Positions 1 through 8,609 of a stretch of DNA of 64,000 bases are shown here, piece after piece. The translations under genes and the position numbers were made by a program. Under the pieces are notes generated by a model. The model ran no database searches. It was not told the DNA's origin and was given only the letters and a program-made list of their open reading frames with translations. This stretch comes from Oceanicola sp. 502str15 (GTDB lineage: Bacteria > Pseudomonadota > Alphaproteobacteria > Rhodobacterales > Rhodobacteraceae), in assembly GCF_024105635.1 (NCBI RefSeq), contig NZ_WYDQ01000001.1, forward strand, positions 2,108,001-2,172,000, in the 5' to 3' direction. How positions within the stretch are numbered: position 1 is the stretch's first letter; every line of letters begins with the position of its first letter.

Positions 1-98
1 GGGCCCTGTGCCCGGCGCCCCATCGGGCCACCCGCAGGCGTTGCCCCCCGCCGCCGCCTGCTGTAACCCATCGACAACTCCGACAAAGGCCGCACCCC

Positions 99-1817
99 AT
101 GTCCCGCACGCTCATCACCTCCGCCATCCCCTATATCAACGGGATCAAGCACCTCGGAAACCTCGTCGGCTCGCAGCTTCCTGCCGACCTCTACGCCCGC
201 TATTGCCGTGCGCGCGGCGACGAGGTGCTGTTTCTCTGCGCCACCGACGAGCACGGCACCCCCGCCGAGCTGGCCGCCGCCAAGGCGGGCAAGCCGGTGG
301 CCGAGTTCTGCGCCGAGATGCACGCCGTGCAGGCCGAGATCGGCAAGGGCTTCGGCCTCTCCTTCGACCATTTCGGCCGCTCCTCCTCGCCCCAGAACCA
401 CCGGCTGACCCAGCATTTCGCGGGTTGCCTCGCCGACAACGGGCTGATCGAGGAAGTCTCCGAGAAACAGGTCTATTCCAATGCCGATGGCCGCTTCCTG
501 CCCGACCGCTACATCGAAGGCACCTGCCCCAACTGCGGGTACGACAAGGCCCGCGGCGACCAGTGCGAGAACTGCACCAAGCAGCTCGACCCGACCGACC
601 TGATCGAACCGCGCTCCGCCATCTCCGGCTCCACCGACCTCGAAGTGCGCGAAACCAAGCACCTCTACCTGCGCCAGCGGAGCCTGCGCGACGATCTCTC
701 CAAGTGGATCGACAGCAAGGCCGATTGGCCCATCCTCACCACCTCCATCGCCAAGAAATGGCTGAACGACGGCGACGGGTTGCAAGACCGCGGCATCACC
801 CGAGACCTCGACTGGGGCATCCCGGTGCGCAAGGGCCAGGAGCCGTGGCCGGGCATGGAAGGCAAGGTCTTCTACGTCTGGTTCGACGCGCCGATCGAAT
901 ACATCGCCTGCGCCGCCGAGTGGTCCGATGCCAACGGCACCGAGGATGAGGCCTGGTGGAAATGGTGGCGCACCGACGAGGGCGCCGATGATGTCCGCTA
1001 CGTGCAGTTCATGGGCAAGGACAACGTCCCCTTCCACACCCTGAGCTTCCCCGCCACCATCCTCGGCTCCGGCGAGCCGTGGAAGCTGGTCGATTACATC
1101 AAGAGCTTCAACTACCTGAACTACGAGGGCGGCCAGTTCTCCACCAGTCAGGGCCGCGGCGTGTTCCAGGACCAGGCGCTCCAGATCCTGCCCGCCGACT
1201 ACTGGCGCTGGTGGCTCCTCTCCCACGCGCCCGAGAGCAACGACACCGAGTTCACCTGGGAGACCTTCCAGCAGGACGTGAACAAGGATCTGGCCGACGT
1301 GCTTGGCAACTTCGTCTCCCGCGTCACCAAGTTCTGCCGCTCCAAGTTCGGCGAAGAGGTGCCCTCCGGCGGCGACCTCTCCGAGCGCGGTGCCGCGCTG
1401 ATCGACGACCTTCAGGGCAAGTTCAACGACTACACCGCCCAGATGGATGCCATCGAGGTCCGCCGCGCGGCCGCCACCCTGCGCTCCATGTGGGTCGCGG
1501 GCAACGAGTTCCTGCAATCCACCGCGCCCTGGACCGCCTTCAAGGAAGACCCCGAGGCGGCGGCGGCCGACATCCGCCTCGCGCTCAACCTGATCCGCTT
1601 CTACGCCGTGATCTCCGCGCCCTTCATCCCCTTCGCCGCTGAACGGATGCTCGCCGACATGGGCACGGATGAAACCGCATGGCCCGGCGATCTCGCCTCC
1701 GCGCTGACCCGGCTCAAGCCCGGCCACGCCTTCACCGTGCCCGAGGTTCTGTTCTCCAAGATCAGCGACGATCAGCGCGAAGATTGGGCAACCCGCTTCT
1801 CCGGCACCCGGAGCTAA
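99..1817 (+). CDS. metG: Methionyl-tRNA synthetase
   Basis: Charges tRNA-Met with methionine in the cytoplasm. The 572-residue product has the class I HIGH-type motif HLGN at residues 18-21, a knuckle with four cysteines (C143, C146, C156, C159) in the connective domain that should bind zinc, and a KMSKS-type loop FSTSQ at 347-351, in which the usual second lysine is threonine. It ends soon after the anticodon-binding helical domain, so the C-terminal dimerisation domain of the longer E. coli enzyme is absent. The ATG start gives the canonical [11 protein letters not shown] opening. The 98 bases upstream show no other gene. An overlapping 313-codon frame (8-949) is a shadow. Confidence 0.97.
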   Translation: MSRTLITSAIPYINGIKHLGNLVGSQLPADLYARYCRARGDEVLFLCATDEHGTPAELAAAKAGKPVAEFCAEMHAVQAEIGKGFGLSFDHFGRSSSPQNHRLTQHFAGCLADNGLIEEVSEKQVYSNADGRFLPDRYIEGTCPNCGYDKARGDQCENCTKQLDPTDLIEPRSAISGSTDLEVRETKHLYLRQRSLRDDLSKWIDSKADWPILTTSIAKKWLNDGDGLQDRGITRDLDWGIPVRKGQEPWPGMEGKVFYVWFDAPIEYIACAAEWSDANGTEDEAWWKWWRTDEGADDVRYVQFMGKDNVPFHTLSFPATILGSGEPWKLVDYIKSFNYLNYEGGQFSTSQGRGVFQDQALQILPADYWRWWLLSHAPESNDTEFTWETFQQDVNKDLADVLGNFVSRVTKFCRSKFGEEVPSGGDLSERGAALIDDLQGKFNDYTAQMDAIEVRRAAATLRSMWVAGNEFLQSTAPWTAFKEDPEAAAADIRLALNLIRFYAVISAPFIPFAAERMLADMGTDETAWPGDLASALTRLKPGHAFTVPEVLFSKISDDQREDWATRFSGTRS

Positions 1818-1986
1818 CCCCTTTCCTACGACTTTCGTGCCGTCTTTCCGGGGCCCGCCCGGGATTGGCAGGAGCAAATCGTGAAAAATTGAACGATTGG
1901 CTTGCTTTGACTCACAAAGAAGCGTGGACTGATTGAGGGGCAGGCATCGTGGGCAGGTTGAAAATGCGCCATGAGGGAGGGGAGCC

Positions 1987-3081
1987 ATGAACCCTCGACC
2001 ATTGCTGACCGACCAATCCACCGTGCCGGGAACCGGCTTCGACGGTCTCTTCGAGGTCGAGCCGCTGCTGATGCATTCGGTCGATGAAAACGCCACTCTT
2101 CTCAATGTTTCCACCGCATGGGCCCGGCTTCTGGGCTACGAGCGCGAAGACCTGATCGGGCGGCGGACGGTCGATATCATGTCGCCCAAATCCCGCGCCT
2201 ACGCCCTCACCCGCGGCCTGCCGGCGCTCTATACCAACGGCCATGTCTCCAACATCTCCTACGAGTTCCTGCGCTCCGACGGCCGCCCGATTCCCGTGCT
2301 GCTGTCCTCCGGCGCGATCTACGATGCGCAGGGGCGGTTTTCCCGCAGCCTCACCATCATCACCGACGACCGCCGCGCGCGCTACGCCGAGCGCGAGCTG
2401 AACGCCCGCAACCGCCGCGATGTCGACGGCGCGGGGGCGCTGCGTGACCTGCTCGAGCGTCTCGGCCACGATACCCGCACGCCCCTCGGCGCCATCCTCG
2501 GCTTTGCCGGGCTGATGGAGCAGGGCGAGCTCGACGAGGCCCAGCGCGGCCGTCTCGCCCAGGTGCTGACGGCGGCCGAAACCCTGCGCACCGCGCTCGA
2601 TGCCGCCCTTGCCGACGCCGAGGCCCGGCTGGTGCCCCAACGCCGCTCCAGCGCCCCCATGTCCCGTCAGGGCGAGCCGCCGCCCAGCCTGCTGCCCCTC
2701 GCGCCGCTGCGGGTTCTGCTGGCCGTGGGCGAGGCCAGCCGGCAGGACAGCCTGCGCGAGATCCTGCGCGCCGGCGGCCATCACGTCGTCGCTGTGGCCA
2801 ATGGCTACGAGGCCATCGAGGCGCTCTTCGCCGGGCCCATCGACCTCGCCTTCATCGACCTCGACATGCCCGGCCTCTCCGGCCCCGCCACCGTCGCCCA
2901 GATCCGCAACTCGGGCCGCTGCTTCCGCGACATCCCGGTCATCGCCTGCTCCGGCACCGACGACCCGCCCGCCCTCGCCGCCCTGCGCGGCAAGGGCATG
3001 GACGGCCTCCTCCCCGCCGCCTGCACCCCCGGCACGCTCGAAGCCGAAATGCGCCGCGTCCTCGAAAGCCGCTCGCCCTAG
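1987..3081 (+). CDS. PAS / HisKA-like / receiver protein without ATPase domain
   Basis: Probable sensory phosphorelay protein of 364 residues. A PAS domain spans about 20-130. An H-box like that of histidine kinases follows, with His161 in LGHDTRTPLGAI. Then comes a degenerate receiver domain at about 240-360 with a DLDMPGLSG phosphoacceptor loop (Asp291). No N, G1, F or G2 boxes lie between them, so the HATPase_c domain is missing and the protein cannot autophosphorylate by the usual route. The receiver also lacks the acidic pair at its start (LLAVGEASRQD) and the conserved lysine near its end. It may be a phosphotransfer or scaffold protein, or a degenerate hybrid kinase. Start ATG follows GAGGGGAGCC. 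It is monocistronic and convergent with the next gene. Confidence 0.75.
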   Translation: MNPRPLLTDQSTVPGTGFDGLFEVEPLLMHSVDENATLLNVSTAWARLLGYEREDLIGRRTVDIMSPKSRAYALTRGLPALYTNGHVSNISYEFLRSDGRPIPVLLSSGAIYDAQGRFSRSLTIITDDRRARYAERELNARNRRDVDGAGALRDLLERLGHDTRTPLGAILGFAGLMEQGELDEAQRGRLAQVLTAAETLRTALDAALADAEARLVPQRRSSAPMSRQGEPPPSLLPLAPLRVLLAVGEASRQDSLREILRAGGHHVVAVANGYEAIEALFAGPIDLAFIDLDMPGLSGPATVAQIRNSGRCFRDIPVIACSGTDDPPALAALRGKGMDGLLPAACTPGTLEAEMRRVLESRSP

Positions 3082-3371
3082 CCCCCAGCGCAGGGCCATT
3101 CAGGCACGCCGTCCGACGCCCGCGAGCGAACCGCAAAACCTCCCGAGCCGCCCCTCGACTTCGCCCAACGCCTGCCCGCCCTCGACCAACCACGCGCATC
3201 CCCCGCAATCTCGCCAAGCCCCACCCCGGCGTCACCGGATGGCACCACAAACACGGCCCAGCGGCAGGCCTCCGCGCCCCGCGCAGAGCGTCACACCCGT
3301 TAAATTCCCCCGCCGCCGCGCCCTGACCAACCTCTCCCCCGGAAAGCCCCCTTCAACGCGCGCGCAAGAGA

Positions 3372-4034
3372 TCACCCCTCCTCGCCACTCTCCCCCTCGA
3401 TCTCCGAAACCTCCCGCCCCGGTCGCGCCCGGTAGCGCGGCAGGGACAGCCCCCACCAGATGCCCGCCGCCCGCAGCGCCAGCGCCACCGCGAAGCCCGC
3501 CATCAGCGCCACCTCCCGCACCACGCCCGCACTGTCGGCCAGCGCCAGCGTCAACGCGCCCGCCAGCGCCGCCGTCACGTAGATCTCCCGCCGCAAGATC
3601 ACCGGCTCCTCCCCGCCCAGAAGATCCCGCAGGATGCCCCCGAACGAGGCCGTCGCCACCCCCATCGCCACCGCCACCGAGCCCGGCGCCCCCGCGTCCA
3701 GCGCCCGCTCCGCCCCGGTGACGGCAAAAAGCGCAAGCCCCACGGCATCGAACCACAGCAGCACGCGGTAGCGGGAGTTCGGGATATGGGCGAGGAAGAA
3801 CACCGCCGCCCCCACACCGGCGCAGACCAGCAGGTAGGCCGGCGTCTCGACCCAGAACACCGGCGCCAGCCCCAGCACCAGATCGCGCACCGTGCCCCCG
3901 CCCACGCCGGTCACGACCGCAAGCAGCACGAAGCCCACCACGTCCATCTCCTTGCGCGAGGCCACCAGCGCCCCCGTCACCGCAAAGACGCACAGCCCGA
4001 ACCAGTCGAGCACCGCCGTTACCGTCTCAAACAT
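3372..4034 (-). CDS. TRIC-type (UPF0126) cation channel membrane protein
   Basis: Integral inner-membrane protein of 220 residues with about seven hydrophobic segments. Two internally similar halves carry the glycine-rich GVGGGTVRDLVLG and FGGILRDLLGGEEP motifs typical of bacterial trimeric intracellular cation channel proteins (YicG/YadS, UPF0126). Family members conduct monovalent cations; the physiological role here is unknown. The start was set at the ATG at 4034 because it is preceded by a GGAGGA ribosome-binding site and opens with the first membrane helix. A longer reading of 316 codons runs into the repetitive intergenic DNA upstream and is rejected. The end of the protein is charged (ESGEEG). 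Confidence 0.9.
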   Translation of the reverse strand: MFETVTAVLDWFGLCVFAVTGALVASRKEMDVVGFVLLAVVTGVGGGTVRDLVLGLAPVFWVETPAYLLVCAGVGAAVFFLAHIPNSRYRVLLWFDAVGLALFAVTGAERALDAGAPGSVAVAMGVATASFGGILRDLLGGEEPVILRREIYVTAALAGALTLALADSAGVVREVALMAGFAVALALRAAGIWWGLSLPRYRARPGREVSEIEGESGEEG

Positions 4035-4067
4035 CCGCCGTCCTCCTCCCCCCACCAGACCGCGCCC

Positions 4068-4088
4068 GTAGGGTGGGTGCAACCCACC
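4068..4088 (+). repeat. GTAG-headed REP-like palindrome
   Basis: GTAG head followed by GGTGGGT, loop GCA and ACCCACC: a perfect 7-bp stem. It belongs to the same family as the copies at 4471, 8225-8562, 16328 and 48792. A GTAG/GGAG head plus palindrome is the known layout of REP elements mobilised by REP-associated tyrosine transposases; no such transposase gene is in the window. It lies just upstream of the TRIC-like gene. Confidence 0.75.
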
Positions 4089-4145
4089 ACCCCTCCTCCG
4101 CCCCCGCATTTCCCGCCCCGCCCCGTCCTCCCCCTGTACGCACCA

Positions 4146-4470
4146 CCCCGCCCCTCCGCATCCTCCACTCCAATCCCGCCGCCACAGGCATCCCCCACCA
4201 CAACACCCCGCTCTCATCCCCTCCAGCATCTCCACCCGGTGCCCCGCGCCTTTCACCCTTACTTCCACACAGGCCACCCCGCCTCTCCGCATCCTCCGCC
4301 GCAATCCCGCCGCCACAGGCATCCTCCACTACAACACCCCGCTCCCATTCCCCCGCCCCCACCACCATCTCCCGCCGCAGTCCCGCGCCTCTCACCCACA
4401 CCTCCACAAAGGCCACCCCGCCCATCCGCATCGCCAGCTCCAATCCCACAGCCACAGGCGTCCCCTCCCC
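4146..4470. repeat. Imperfect 131/139-bp direct repeats in a gene-free stretch
   Basis: The 652 bases between the TRIC and LysE genes (4035-4686) hold no credible gene. They carry direct repeats beginning CCCCGCC...CCGCATC at 4146, 4277 and 4416, giving units of 131 and 139 bp and a third truncated copy that stops exactly where the REP element at 4471 begins. Shared blocks include CAATCCCGCCGCCACAGGC and CAACACCCCGCTC. Open frames of 130-280 codons exist here on both strands but are low-complexity Pro/His/Arg or Gly/Arg readings of the skewed base composition. The origin could be a decayed duplication; nothing identifies it. Confidence 0.6.
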
Positions 4471-4491
4471 GTAGGGTGGGTGAAACCCACC
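4471..4491 (+). repeat. GTAG-headed REP-like palindrome
   Basis: GTAG head, then stem GGTGGGT (4475-4481), loop GAA, ACCCACC (4485-4491). The stem is identical to the copies at 8326 (perfect), 16328 and, with one change, 8484. It sits at the end of the truncated third unit of the direct repeat block and about 200 bases before the LysE gene. Confidence 0.75.
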
Positions 4492-4686
4492 ACCATCCCG
4501 CCTCCACCACCTTGCCCCGCTCCCGCCACCCCCCTCGTCCCGCTCCTCTCTCCCCACACCACGCCAACCCAATCGCCCCCCCAAACCCAACCGCCCCCTC
4601 ACCCCAACCCGACCGTCGCCCCATCAACGCCCCCCATTGACGCCCCCCGCCCCCCATGGCTTCCTCCCCCCAAAAGGAACCCGCCC

Positions 4687-5307
4687 ATGCCCCTCGACCT
4701 CTGGCTCACCTTCACCGCCGCCTCCACCGCCCTGCTGCTCATCCCCGGACCCACCGTCCTGCTGGTGCTCTCCTACGCCCTCTCCCAAGGCCGCCGCACC
4801 GCGCTCGCCTGTGCCAGCGGCGTCGCGGCGGGCGACCTGCTCGCCATGTCCGCCTCCCTCGCCGGCCTCGGCGCGCTGGTCGCCGCCTCCGCCACCGCCT
4901 TCACGATCCTCAAATGGGCCGGGGCCGCCTACCTCGCCTATATGGGCCTCAAGCTCCTGCGCAGCCCCGCCGCCGCGCTCGACCGCCCCGAGGCCGCGCA
5001 GGCCCGCCCCGCGACCATCTTCCGCCACGCCGCCACCGTGACGGCGCTGAACCCCAAGTCGATCGCCTTCTTCATCGCCTTCGTCCCCCAGTTCGTCACG
5101 CCCGAAGCGCCGCTGCTGCCGCAATTCGCCATCCTCACGGCAACCTTCGTCGCCCTCGCCGCGCTCAACGCGCTGGCCTATGCGCTGGCTGCCGACCGCC
5201 TGCGCGCCGCCATCCGCCGCCCCGCCGTGCTCACATGGCTCACCCGCGCCGGCGGCGCCGCCCTGCTGGCGATGGCCGCCGCCACCGCCACCCTGCGCCG
5301 CGCGTGA
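4687..5307 (+). CDS. LysE/RhtB family amino-acid exporter
   Basis: Inner-membrane exporter of 206 residues for amino acids or their derivatives. The first helix carries the family's conserved LLLIPGPTVLLVLSYALSQGRR signature (residues about 15-36), followed by GVAAGDLL, a KWAGAAYLAYMG helix and a TALNPKSIAFFIAFVPQFV helix, six helices in all. The ATG at 4687 is chosen because AAAAGGAA precedes it and the N-terminus is canonical; in-frame readings that start up to 200 bases earlier enter the repetitive spacer. The stop overlaps the GTG start of the next gene (GTGA), which suggests translational coupling. The exported substrate cannot be told from sequence. Confidence 0.92.
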   Translation: MPLDLWLTFTAASTALLLIPGPTVLLVLSYALSQGRRTALACASGVAAGDLLAMSASLAGLGALVAASATAFTILKWAGAAYLAYMGLKLLRSPAAALDRPEAAQARPATIFRHAATVTALNPKSIAFFIAFVPQFVTPEAPLLPQFAILTATFVALAALNALAYALAADRLRAAIRRPAVLTWLTRAGGAALLAMAAATATLRRA

Positions 5308-6578
5308 GCGAGCCCCGGCACATCCTGCTGCTCGGCGCCGATGGTTTCATCGGCCGCCACGTTGCCTTCGCCGCCCGCGCCGCAGGCCACCGCGTCACCT
5401 GCATCGCCCGGCGCACCTCGGCCCTGAAGGCGCTCGGCTTCGACACCTTCCAGGCCGATCTGACAGCCGAGAAATGGCACTCCGCCTCCTCCTGGCGCGA
5501 CCTCGCCCGCACCGCCCACGGCGTGATCAACTGCGCCGGCCTGCTCACCGGCACGCCCCGCGCCATGGCCGCCGTGCACGAGCACGCCCCCGCCGCCCTC
5601 TACGATGCCCTCCCCCACGGCAGCTTCCTCACCCTGCTCTCCGCCACCGGGATCGACGCCGACACCCCCTTCGCCGAAGCCCGCCGCACCGGCGAACTCG
5701 TGGCCAAGCTCGCCTCCGAAAACGGCCGCCACCGCCTCACCATCCTGCGCGCCGGGCTGGTGCTCTCCGATGGCGCCTACGGCGGCTCGGCGGTGCTGCG
5801 CGCCCTCGCCGCCTTCCCCCTCGTCATGCCGGTGCTCGGCGGCGGAAAGCACCGCTTCAACCCCTGCCACGCCGAAGACCTCGCCACCCGCCTCCTCGCC
5901 GCCACCGAGGAAGACAACGGCCCCCAACCCCTCCCCACCGGCGGGGCCGACACCCTCACCCTGAAGGAGCTCACCGCCGCCACCCGCGCCCGGCTCGGCC
6001 TCAAACCCGCCCCCGCGCTGCCCGTCCCCATGGGCCTCGCCCGCCTGATCGGCCGCCTCGGTGACGCCATGCGCGCCGGCCCCTTCTCCACCACGGCGCT
6101 GAAACAGCTCGAACACGGCGTGCTCGCCCAAAGCTCGCCCGCCCTGCCCGGCGCCCGCAGCTTCCTCGCCCGCCGCCCGCCCAGCCCGGCAGACCTCTGG
6201 CACGCCCGCCTCTACCTGCTGCGCCCTCTGCTGCGCCTCACCCTCTGCCTGCTCTGGGCCGCCTCCGGCCTGCTCGGCCTCTTCGCCGCGCCCGCGAGCT
6301 ACCTGCCCGACCTCGCCGCCACCGGCCTGCCCGACCAGACCCTGATCACAGCCGCCCGCGCCTTCGGCCTGCTCGACCTCGCCCTCGCCGCCGCACTCTT
6401 CCGCAACTGGCGCCCCGGCCTCACCTTCGCCGCCCAATTCGTCCTCGTCCTGGGCTACACAATCGGCCTCACCGCCCTCGCCCCCCACCTCTGGCTCGAT
6501 CCCTACGGCGCCCTGCTGAAAAACCTGCCCATCCTCGCCCTCCTGCTCACAACCCGCGCCCTCGACACCGAGCGCTAA
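5304..6578 (+). CDS. NAD(P)-binding epimerase-like protein fused to DoxX-like membrane domain
   Basis: A 424-residue fusion. Residues 5-290 form an extended-SDR/atypical SDR Rossmann domain with the nucleotide loop GADGFIGRHVA (G11, G14, G17). It lacks an obvious YxxxK catalytic pair, as in NAD(P)H-binding (NmrA/YbjT-like) members. The last ~130 residues hold four hydrophobic helices resembling the DoxX_3 family. The GTG start at 5304 overlaps the LysE stop by 4 bases. Codons upstream in the same frame (from 4656) are a shadow of LysE. The next gene encodes a DUF2269 membrane protein; SDR, DoxX and DUF2269 genes are often neighbours, suggesting a shared membrane-bound redox function, but the substrate is unknown. 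Confidence 0.8.
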   Translation: MSEPRHILLLGADGFIGRHVAFAARAAGHRVTCIARRTSALKALGFDTFQADLTAEKWHSASSWRDLARTAHGVINCAGLLTGTPRAMAAVHEHAPAALYDALPHGSFLTLLSATGIDADTPFAEARRTGELVAKLASENGRHRLTILRAGLVLSDGAYGGSAVLRALAAFPLVMPVLGGGKHRFNPCHAEDLATRLLAATEEDNGPQPLPTGGADTLTLKELTAATRARLGLKPAPALPVPMGLARLIGRLGDAMRAGPFSTTALKQLEHGVLAQSSPALPGARSFLARRPPSPADLWHARLYLLRPLLRLTLCLLWAASGLLGLFAAPASYLPDLAATGLPDQTLITAARAFGLLDLALAAALFRNWRPGLTFAAQFVLVLGYTIGLTALAPHLWLDPYGALLKNLPILALLLTTRALDTER

Positions 6579-6694
6579 CCCCAAACCAAAGCCCCGCCCT
6601 CACCCCAAGGCCCACCCAACCCCATTTTCTTGCTGCAAATATCTCCGGGGCGGGGGCTGGCCCCACTCCTCCCCCCGGCAACAGGCGCCCCCGC

Positions 6695-7168
6695 ATGGAC
6701 CTCTACGAAACCCTCAAATGGCTCCACATCCTCTCCTCCACGGTGCTCTTCGGCACCGGGATCGGAACCGCCTTCCAGATGGTCATGGCCATGCGCACCG
6801 CCAACCCGCAAACCGTCGCCCATACCGCGCACCACGTGGTGCTGGCCGACTGGATCTTCACCACCCCCGCCGGCATCGCCCAGCCGCTCACCGGCCTCGC
6901 GCTGATCCATGTCACCGGCTACAGCCTCACCGAGCCATGGCTCCTCGCCACCTACGCGCTCTACGCGCTGGCCTTCGCCTGCTGGGCGCCGGTGGTGCAC
7001 CTGCAAATCCGCATCCGCTCCCTCGCCCGCGCCGCCGCCGCCACCCGCCAGCCGCTCCCGCCCGAAGCCCTCCGCGCCTACCGCCTCTGGTTCGCCCTCG
7101 GCTGGCCCGCCTTCGCCGCCCTCACCGCCGTCTTCTGGCTGATGATCGCCAAACCCCAACTCTGGTAG
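6695..7168 (+). CDS. DUF2269 family integral membrane protein
   Basis: Membrane protein of 157 residues with four predicted helices. The opening LYETLKWLHILSSTVLFGTGIGTAFQM with two histidine-bearing helices and the later HVVLADWIFTTPAGIAQPLTG helix match the DUF2269 family. Conserved His residues in the helices could bind haem or another cofactor, but that is inference. It begins 116 bases after the SDR-DoxX fusion, on the same strand. No biochemical role is established for the family. Confidence 0.8.
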   Translation: MDLYETLKWLHILSSTVLFGTGIGTAFQMVMAMRTANPQTVAHTAHHVVLADWIFTTPAGIAQPLTGLALIHVTGYSLTEPWLLATYALYALAFACWAPVVHLQIRIRSLARAAAATRQPLPPEALRAYRLWFALGWPAFAALTAVFWLMIAKPQLW

Positions 7169-7245
7169 CCCTGCCGCGCATCCACCCTGTTCATCCGCCC
7201 CCCGCATCGCTACCAATACCCACGACCGACAACGGGAGACCCGAC

Positions 7246-7617
7246 ATGAACCGCACCATCCTCGCCGCCGCCCTCTGCCTGGCCACCACCGCCCCCGCCC
7301 TCTCGGAGGCCTTCATGATGGGCACCGGCCGCTGGACCTGCGAACGCGCCCGCGCGGCCTTCGTCACCCAGAACGTCACCGACCAGGGCCAGGTCGCCGG
7401 CTGGATCCTCGGCTACTGGTCCCATGCCTCGATCGACACCCCCAAGGCCTTCCTGGACAAGATGCAGGAGGTCGGCCCCGGCAAGATCGTCGACATCACC
7501 CTCGCCGAATGCCAGAAGAACCCCAACGCCATGCTGTTCCAGGTGACAGAGGCGATCCTGCAGAACTCGCTGAAGGAAGAATCCGGCGACGCCGAAGCAG
7601 ACGCCCCCGCCGAGTAA
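7246..7617 (+). CDS. HdeA/HdeB-like small periplasmic protein
   Basis: Secreted protein of 123 residues. A signal peptide ([22 protein letters not shown]) is followed by a small domain with two cysteines (in WTCERAR and AECQKNP) bracketing [12 protein letters not shown], the pattern of HdeA/HdeB acid-stress chaperones and their relatives; the two cysteines would form one disulfide. The tail is acidic ([13 protein letters not shown]). Start ATG follows ACGGGAGAC. HdeA itself binds unfolding periplasmic proteins at low pH; the role in this organism is not shown. It is 16 bases ahead of apt, a coincidental or weak operon link. Confidence 0.6.
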   Translation: MNRTILAAALCLATTAPALSEAFMMGTGRWTCERARAAFVTQNVTDQGQVAGWILGYWSHASIDTPKAFLDKMQEVGPGKIVDITLAECQKNPNAMLFQVTEAILQNSLKEESGDAEADAPAE

Positions 7618-7633
7618 GCCCGGACCCGACTCG

Positions 7634-8164
7634 ATGAAATCCGTCTCCGATTACATCCGCACCATCGCGGACTTCCCCCACGAGGGGATCATGTTCCGCG
7701 ATGTCACCACCCTCTTCGCCGACCCCCGCGGGCTGCGCCTGTGCATCGACCAACTGCTCCACCCCTACGCGGGCGAGCCGATCGACAAGGTGGTCGGGCT
7801 CGAGGCCCGCGGCTTCATCCTCGGCGGGGCCATCGCCCACCAGCTCGGCCTCGGCTTCGTGCCGATCCGCAAGAAGGGCAAGCTGCCGGGCACGGTGATC
7901 TCAGAGGCCTATACGCTGGAATACGGCGAGGCGGTGATGGAGGTGCATGACGACGCGATCCAGCCCGGCGAGCGCATCCTGCTGGTCGATGACCTGCTGG
8001 CCACCGGCGGCACCGCCGAAGCCGGGATCAAGCTCGTCGAACGCCTCGGCGGGGTGATCACCGGCTGCGCCTTCATCGTCGACCTCCCCGACCTCGGCGG
8101 CCGCGCCCGCCTCGAAGGCCTCGGCTTCGACGTTCACGCCCTGGTCGCCTACGACGGCGAATGA
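7634..8164 (+). CDS. apt: Adenine phosphoribosyltransferase
   Basis: Purine salvage enzyme that converts adenine and PRPP to AMP and pyrophosphate in the cytosol. Length is 176 residues, normal for the family. Diagnostic segments are [14 protein letters not shown] near 18-31, [11 protein letters not shown] at 55-65 and the PRPP-binding loop [16 protein letters not shown] at 115-130. The ATG start lies 16 bases after the HdeA-like gene. Downstream the DNA is filled by the REP array until the next convergent gene. Confidence 0.97.
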   Translation: MKSVSDYIRTIADFPHEGIMFRDVTTLFADPRGLRLCIDQLLHPYAGEPIDKVVGLEARGFILGGAIAHQLGLGFVPIRKKGKLPGTVISEAYTLEYGEAVMEVHDDAIQPGERILLVDDLLATGGTAEAGIKLVERLGGVITGCAFIVDLPDLGGRARLEGLGFDVHALVAYDGE

Positions 8165-8224
8165 CCCCTGGAGCGAGGCCCGTCCCGCCCCCCGAAACAC
8201 GTCACCGCCGCCACCGGACACCTC

Positions 8225-8562
8225 GCAGGGCGGGACTTGTCCCGCCCCCCGTCACCCGAACCACGTCACCACCGCCACCGGGCACCTCGTAGGGCGGGAC
8301 TCGTCCCGCGCCCCGCCACGGCCCTGTAGGGTGGGTGAAACCCACCACCCCCCAAACCACGCAACCCAAACCGCCGCCCCCCGTAGGGTGGGACTTGTCC
8401 CGCCACGCGCCACCCTAAACACATCACCACCGCCGCCGGACACCTCGCAGGGCGGAACTTGCCCCGCCCCCTGCCACGGCCCTGTAGGCTGGGTGAAACC
8501 CACCACCCCCCAAACCAAGCAACCCAAACCGCCGCCCCCCGTAGGGCGGGACTTGTCCCGCC
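8225..8562 (+). repeat. Array of seven GTAG/GCAG-headed REP-like palindromes with a 158-bp tandem duplication
   Basis: The 445 gene-free bases between apt and the Hsp70-like gene (8165-8609) hold palindromes whose heads start at 8225, 8289, 8326, 8383, 8447, 8484 and 8541. Spacings are 64, 37, 57, 64, 37 and 57 bases, so a block of three elements (64+37+57 = 158 bp) is present twice in direct orientation; a seventh element begins the first spacer. Two stem types alternate: GGCGGGAC-TT-GTCCCGCC and GGTGGGT-GAA-ACCCACC. The copies at 8447 and 8484 have decayed stems. A fragment of an eighth copy seems to lie at about 8178. No RAYT transposase is nearby. The array may also act as the 3' end of both convergent transcripts. 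Confidence 0.8.
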
Positions 8563-8609
8563 GCCCCGACCAGCCGCTACCCTTCCAGGCAAAGCGCCCC
8601 CCGCCGGCC

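Noticed and set aside
1..98. Riboswitch or T-box upstream of metG
   Set aside because: No conserved structure was recognised in the visible leader and the region is cut by the window edge.
3082..4686. Proline/histidine- or glycine/arginine-rich frames around the TRIC gene and repeat block
   Set aside because: Low-complexity products of skewed composition, present on both strands, with no family resemblance.
4656..5303. Upstream extension of the SDR-DoxX frame to 4656
   Set aside because: It lies wholly across LysE in another frame and reads as Arg/Pro-rich; GTG at 5304 overlaps the LysE stop, a usual coupling.
4146..8562. CRISPR array
   Set aside because: The direct repeats are long, degenerate and vary in length, and the palindromes are REP-like without unique spacers or cas genes.
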